Made by a program: the position numbers and the translations under genes. Below, piece by piece: positions 60,628 to 64,000 of a DNA stretch of 64,000 nucleotides. The number at the start of each line of letters is the position of its first letter. Within the stretch, counting starts at the first letter, position 1. The notes below the pieces were generated by a model. It did no database searches. It saw only the letters and a list, made by a program, of their open reading frames with translations, and was not told the origin of the DNA. The stretch comes from PNON01 sp964387025 (GTDB taxonomy: Bacteria; Chloroflexota; Anaerolineae; Anaerolineales; Anaerolineaceae): the NCBI GenBank assembly GCA_964387025.1, contig CAYLUZ010000003.1:1-64000 (forward strand), read 5' to 3'.

Positions 60628-60633
60628 AGGACC

Positions 60634-61095
60634 TCATTCTTCCCCGGAAATATCTCCCCGGGAGTGTTTATGATTAAATATTGACAACATCCCCGTCCAT
60701 ATTGATCGAATCAATATAAAGGGAGAAGTGGATTTATCCGCCAGCATGTGAATATTTCTACCAAATAATTGCAGGTAGAGTTGAGCAATATAGCTGTATT
60801 CAGGCAGTCGAGAAAGGAGCCAGGCCAATGCATAAATGACCAAAATCACTATTGCCAAGGCAACCAAACCAGCAATAAAAATGAAGATCACCATGAAGAT
60901 TGTGGAGATATGAGCCCAAACTGCCGTGTGATTGATTCCGCCCTGTGTTCCACTGACCGAAGCCAATATTCCTAGGCCCAGGAGCAGAATGGAAAAAAGT
61001 ACGATCGGTAACAATATCTGTAGAAAAAATTGTTGTCTATGTATTTTTAGCGTCTCAGGATTTCTTTTTGGGGGAACCCGGCTGGTTGTTTGCAT
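60634..61095 (-). CDS. Small membrane protein of unknown function, three predicted TM segments
   Basis: A 153-residue protein with hydrophobic segments near 28-50 (FLQILLPIVLFSILLLGLGI), 65-90 (IFMVIFIFIAGLVALAIVIL) and 85-100, flanked by basic residues. I do not recognise the family. The ATG is preceded by TGC-TAAAAT at six bases, without a ribosome-binding site, implying a leaderless transcript that continues through the next gene, the ABC-2 permease and probably the PfkB homologue. Confidence 0.65.
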   Translation of the reverse strand: MQTTSRVPPKRNPETLKIHRQQFFLQILLPIVLFSILLLGLGILASVSGTQGGINHTAVWAHISTIFMVIFIFIAGLVALAIVILVIYALAWLLSRLPEYSYIAQLYLQLFGRNIHMLADKSTSPFILIRSIWTGMLSIFNHKHSRGDISGEE

Positions 61096-61101
61096 AGGCT
61101 T

Positions 61102-61110
61102 ATTTTAGCA
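61102..61110 (-). promoter_or_regulatory. Extended -10 of a leaderless promoter
   Basis: On the minus strand TGC-TAAAAT, six bases before the ATG at 61095. Confidence 0.55.
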
Positions 61111-61166
61111 CATGCAGGCAAGAGTTTATACAACATATATAGGTCAACAAATTAATCAGGATGAAA

Positions 61167-62960
61167 TTATGGTAGAACAGGAACGGAATACACAGACATG
61201 CGTTTATATTGATGGATCAATTCTGCTCTACTTGTATCTAGAATACCTTTAAGTTGCTGGAATTCAACAACACTTTCCAATGATGGAAACTTGGACCGGT
61301 CTGCTACAAGGACAATCGCGTGTTTGATATCACCTTTGCGATCCCGGTTATAAAAACGTTCAAAAGGTACCTTCTGGATGGTTAGGTAGTAGCCAGCCTG
61401 GATAGTTACAGGTGAAACAGCCACGAGTGTATCAGCATCAGTTATCTTTTCAGCAACGAACTCAGCCACCTCACGCATCGGGTATTCTTCTTCCGGATTA
61501 AAGCTTGGTTTGTTCCTGTATCCCACATAAGTGAAACAAGTTAAGAGAATAATAGCTCCCAGAAAGACCGGTTGCACCCATTTCAATGAGATTTTGGCCA
61601 TAAAAAGCTGGATCAATGCAGTCCAACCGGAAGCCGCCCATAAAAGGTAAAAAACGAGCAGGAACAACCAAACCCGCGGCCAGGGTGTTACCCTCTGGAG
61701 GATGATCAATATGCTGATGGAGATCACGGTTGGAATCCAAACCGGGATTTTGTGGCTGAACCTCCTCCATTCGAAAACAATGAGAAGTATGAAACCAAGG
61801 ATGGAAATGAATGCCAACCAGGATGGGACCAGATAATTCCAGTCTCCCCACACCCTGGGAATTCGAGACTGGACACTTTGGAGAAAATCCAACCAACTCT
61901 GGGATTTCACGAATTCATTGCTGGTTATGGAGGAAAACCCTGACCCGAAAATCAGGATAGGAGAATAAAGAAGAAAGGTTATTAATATTGTAGATATGCT
62001 GGTAACAATCAATCCGAAAATGAATTTTCCACGAGAATTGCTGTTTAAATCTTTGATTATCCAGGATACAAGCAGCCACAGGAATACAGCGCTGACCGGA
62101 TAAACCATCACCGGTAGAGTGTAGAAACCCAGGATTGAGAATAAACTCAGGAGCAGCCAGCCTGTAAAACTTGATTGTTTCCGTAGAATACCAGCGATCC
62201 ACAGGATCAGGCAGGAGAACAGGCACATGAGGGTGTATCCGCGCGCATTCACAGAGAAGTCCACCAGTATGGGGGTACAGGCAACCAGGGCAGCAGTTAT
62301 CAAAGCAGCATTTTTGCCATAGATGACCTTGCCAGCCATATATATTGCGGGAATGGTCAATACCCCGGCTAGAAAAGCTGGAAACCTTAATGCCCAAACG
62401 TGATTCCCGAAGATATGATAAACAATATAGACCAGCAAACTATGGAAAATATGATTGTTAGGAGCGGAATAATCGGTGAGAATGACCTGAAGCGACCGCG
62501 ATGCAAAGTGGATGAAGGTGTATGCTTCGTCATAACCGACAGCATTATTGATCTGGATTAGACGTATGAATAAACCAATAACGGTTACTCCAAATAGAGC
62601 CAGAATGGTCCATTTATCGTCCCTAGAGAAGGTCGCGTGATAAATCCGCTTCAGATCGTTTCGAATGCTTATGGTAGATATCTTTTTGCCAAGCCTTTGA
62701 AGCCAATGAATTACCAGGTCTTTCTTAAGAAGAGAGAATATGCCGAAGGCTGCAAGAACCAGGGCTATTCCCCGAATCAGCCACGATAAAATATTGAACT
62801 CCGATAGTGAGAGGGAGTCGAATGATCCGTCAGGTTGGAATTTTCCCAGGAATTGAATAATTTGGGAGTACGGGATTATGGCCAAAAAGAATAAGACCGC
62901 AGAACTGACCAAGATCAGGGTTGTAAGAATTTTCCAAGGGTTATCATTGTGCTTGTTCAT
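61167..62960 (-). CDS. GT39/PMT-like membrane glycosyltransferase
   Basis: A 597-residue polytopic protein with a TM near residues 10-30, a second near 50-75, then the outer loop QINNAVGYDEAYTFIHFASR with the Asp-Glu pair of GT-C enzymes, LQVILTDYSAPNNHIFHSLL, and ten or more further TM segments. The C-terminal part (VSPVTIQAGYYLTIQKVPFE) is soluble. It belongs to the same broad family as the proteins at 43766 and 45341 but is more distant. The start at 62960 is chosen as the first ATG; the ORF continues upstream to a TTG at 62990, but that overlaps the cysS promoter. No convincing ribosome-binding site. Confidence 0.8.
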   Translation of the reverse strand: MNKHNDNPWKILTTLILVSSAVLFFLAIIPYSQIIQFLGKFQPDGSFDSLSLSEFNILSWLIRGIALVLAAFGIFSLLKKDLVIHWLQRLGKKISTISIRNDLKRIYHATFSRDDKWTILALFGVTVIGLFIRLIQINNAVGYDEAYTFIHFASRSLQVILTDYSAPNNHIFHSLLVYIVYHIFGNHVWALRFPAFLAGVLTIPAIYMAGKVIYGKNAALITAALVACTPILVDFSVNARGYTLMCLFSCLILWIAGILRKQSSFTGWLLLSLFSILGFYTLPVMVYPVSAVFLWLLVSWIIKDLNSNSRGKFIFGLIVTSISTILITFLLYSPILIFGSGFSSITSNEFVKSQSWLDFLQSVQSRIPRVWGDWNYLVPSWLAFISILGFILLIVFEWRRFSHKIPVWIPTVISISILIILQRVTPWPRVWLFLLVFYLLWAASGWTALIQLFMAKISLKWVQPVFLGAIILLTCFTYVGYRNKPSFNPEEEYPMREVAEFVAEKITDADTLVAVSPVTIQAGYYLTIQKVPFERFYNRDRKGDIKHAIVLVADRSKFPSLESVVEFQQLKGILDTSRAELIHQYKRMSVYSVPVLP

Positions 62961-62971
62961 ATCTGAGCAGG

Positions 62972-63000
62972 TTGACTCCAGGAGTAACAAAGTCTATTAT
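62972..63000 (+). promoter_or_regulatory. Promoter of cysS
   Basis: TTGACT at 62972-62977, 17-bp spacer, TATTAT at 62995-63000. It lies 12 bp from the divergent GT39-like ATG. The 5' UTR of roughly 78 nt contains a small GGTTGA/TCAACC hairpin but no amino-acid-rich leader ORF. Confidence 0.65.
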
Positions 63001-63084
63001 AATGGCAATCAGTTTGTTAAAAATTTCCCGGGTTGATGGGGATATTTCAACCAATTAAGTCGTAACCTGAGGAGTACTGCTATT

Positions 63085-64000
63085 ATGGATTTACAGTTAT
63101 TCGACACATATACCAGGTCTGTCCGAAAATTTGAGCCTTTGCACCCACCGGAAGTGGGATTATATACCTGCGGTCCTACCGTTTATGATTATGCCCACAT
63201 TGGCAATCTGCGTACATACATTTTCGAGGATTTCTTAAGACGGGTACTGGATTGGAACCACTATCCGGTCAAACACGTGATGAACATTACAGATGTGGGG
63301 CATTTGGTATCAGACGCCGACGAAGGCGAAGACAAGATGGAAAAGGGGTCTGCCAGAACAGGTAAAAGTGCCTGGGAGATCGCTGAATTTTACACAGCAG
63401 CGTTCCAGAAAGATATGGAACGGTTAAATATTCTGCCGCCTACGATTTGGTGCCGGGCAACTGACCATATTCAGGAACAGATCGATGCGATCATCTGCAT
63501 TGAAAAAAATGGATTCACTTACCGTACTTCCGATGGGATTTACTTTGATACAGCCAAGATGCCGGATTATGGCTACCTGGGCCGGTTGGATATCGAAGGG
63601 TTGCAAGCGGGTATGCGCATAGATATGGGCGAGAAACGCAATCCGACCGATTTCGCACTATGGAAGTTCAGTCCTAAAGACAAGCAGCGCCAAATGGAAT
63701 GGGACAGCCCATGGGGTAAAGGCTTTCCCGGTTGGCACATCGAGTGCTCGGCAATGTCCGCCAAATACCTGGGTACTTTCTTTGACATTCACTGCGGCGG
63801 GGAAGACCATATCACCGTTCATCATCCCAACGAAATTGCTCAAAATGAAGCCTGTTATGGGACACACCTGGCAAATTTCTGGATGCACGGTTATTTCCTG
63901 CAGCTTGGGGATGAAAAGATGGCGAAATCCGATGGTGGATTTATTCGTCTTGATACGCTTATAGAGCGTGGGTATGACCCGTTAATTTACCGATTCTTCT
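63085..64000 (+). CDS. cysS: Cysteinyl-tRNA synthetase, N-terminal two thirds
   Basis: The first 305 codons of a class I aminoacyl-tRNA synthetase that charges tRNA-Cys; it runs off the right edge (full length about 460-480). It starts MDLQLFDTYTRSVRKFEPLH and has YTCGPTVYDYAHIGNLRTYI with the HIGH-type motif and first zinc Cys, GWHIECSAMS and HHPNEIAQNEA for the other zinc ligands, and the KMSKS loop as KMAKSDGG. GAGGAG lies 10 nt before the ATG. The visible part has no frameshift. Confidence 0.95.
   Translation, partial: MDLQLFDTYTRSVRKFEPLHPPEVGLYTCGPTVYDYAHIGNLRTYIFEDFLRRVLDWNHYPVKHVMNITDVGHLVSDADEGEDKMEKGSARTGKSAWEIAEFYTAAFQKDMERLNILPPTIWCRATDHIQEQIDAIICIEKNGFTYRTSDGIYFDTAKMPDYGYLGRLDIEGLQAGMRIDMGEKRNPTDFALWKFSPKDKQRQMEWDSPWGKGFPGWHIECSAMSAKYLGTFFDIHCGGEDHITVHHPNEIAQNEACYGTHLANFWMHGYFLQLGDEKMAKSDGGFIRLDTLIERGYDPLIYRFF

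Noticed and set aside
63001..63060. 18-codon ORF in the cysS leader as a Cys attenuator
   Set aside because: It contains no Cys codon, and no terminator follows before cysS.

Overview
The window looks like a stretch of a free-living bacterial chromosome of moderate GC content. I infer a member of Chloroflexota, probably class Anaerolineae. The evidence is indirect: many lipobox lipoproteins and no recognisable outer-membrane genes, a seven-bladed WD40 protein, an M30/immune-inhibitor-A-like secreted protease, a VOR-type 2-oxoacid:ferredoxin oxidoreductase, GT-C (PMT/GT39) membrane proteins, and many promoters of the form TTGAC-17-TATACT or TGC-TATAAT. No marker gene here proves the assignment. 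No tRNA, rRNA, CRISPR array, phage or insertion sequence was found.

Layout. (1) 1-3330, minus: the 5' end of a GH1 glycosidase, a WD40 protein, a lipoprotein and a thiolase. (2) 3445-16493, plus: one long branched-chain amino-acid operon, ilvD-ilvB-ilvN-ilvC-leuA-(63-codon upstream ORF)-leuC-leuD-cimA-leuB-ilvE, behind a strong promoter, a leader peptide rich in Ile/Leu/Val and an attenuator terminator. CimA with LeuCDB supplies 2-oxobutyrate from pyruvate, so isoleucine can be made without threonine deaminase. (3) 16422-18904, minus: metA-metY, behind a second leader peptide rich in methionine and a terminator directly before metA. (4) 18953-21756, plus: vor operon (delta, alpha, beta, gamma), acting on branched-chain 2-oxoacids. 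(5) 21778-25624, minus: a P5C dehydrogenase, two CoA-transferase subunits and a PPOX-family flavoprotein. (6) 25.7-30.9 kb: small accessory genes, including a lipoprotein gene broken by an in-frame TGA, S41 and C39-like peptidases, a TMK-like P-loop protein, an F420/DDN-family protein and an AT-rich island with a frameshifted ORF. (7) 30.9-34.3 kb, minus: an ABC exporter lacking permeases (two ATPases and a HlyD adaptor). (8) 34.5-50.8 kb: polysaccharide/glycolipid region with a fused ADH/Gfo-Idh oxidoreductase, rfbF-rfbG-rfbH, an SDR and a YerE-like ThDP enzyme (predicted CDP-3,6-dideoxy branched sugar), a GT2 polyprenyl-phosphate glycosyltransferase, tandem GT39-like proteins, a sulfatase-like membrane protein and a further GT-C-like protein. 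(9) 50.8-64 kb: LPG-synthase/AglD-like membrane protein, secreted lipoprotein and protease, YtxH, PAP2, GAF-PAS-adenylate cyclase, a PfkB homologue lacking its catalytic Asp, an orphan ABC-2 permease, another GT39-like protein and the start of cysS.

The most interesting signal is regulatory. Two unlinked amino-acid operons each carry a tiny ORF starting almost at the predicted transcription start, packed with codons for the pathway end product, followed by mutually exclusive RNA pairings and an intrinsic terminator. This fits ribosome-mediated attenuation in a lineage where I know of no described example. A second pattern is a set of start codons only 6-8 nt downstream of a -10 box, which implies leaderless mRNAs.
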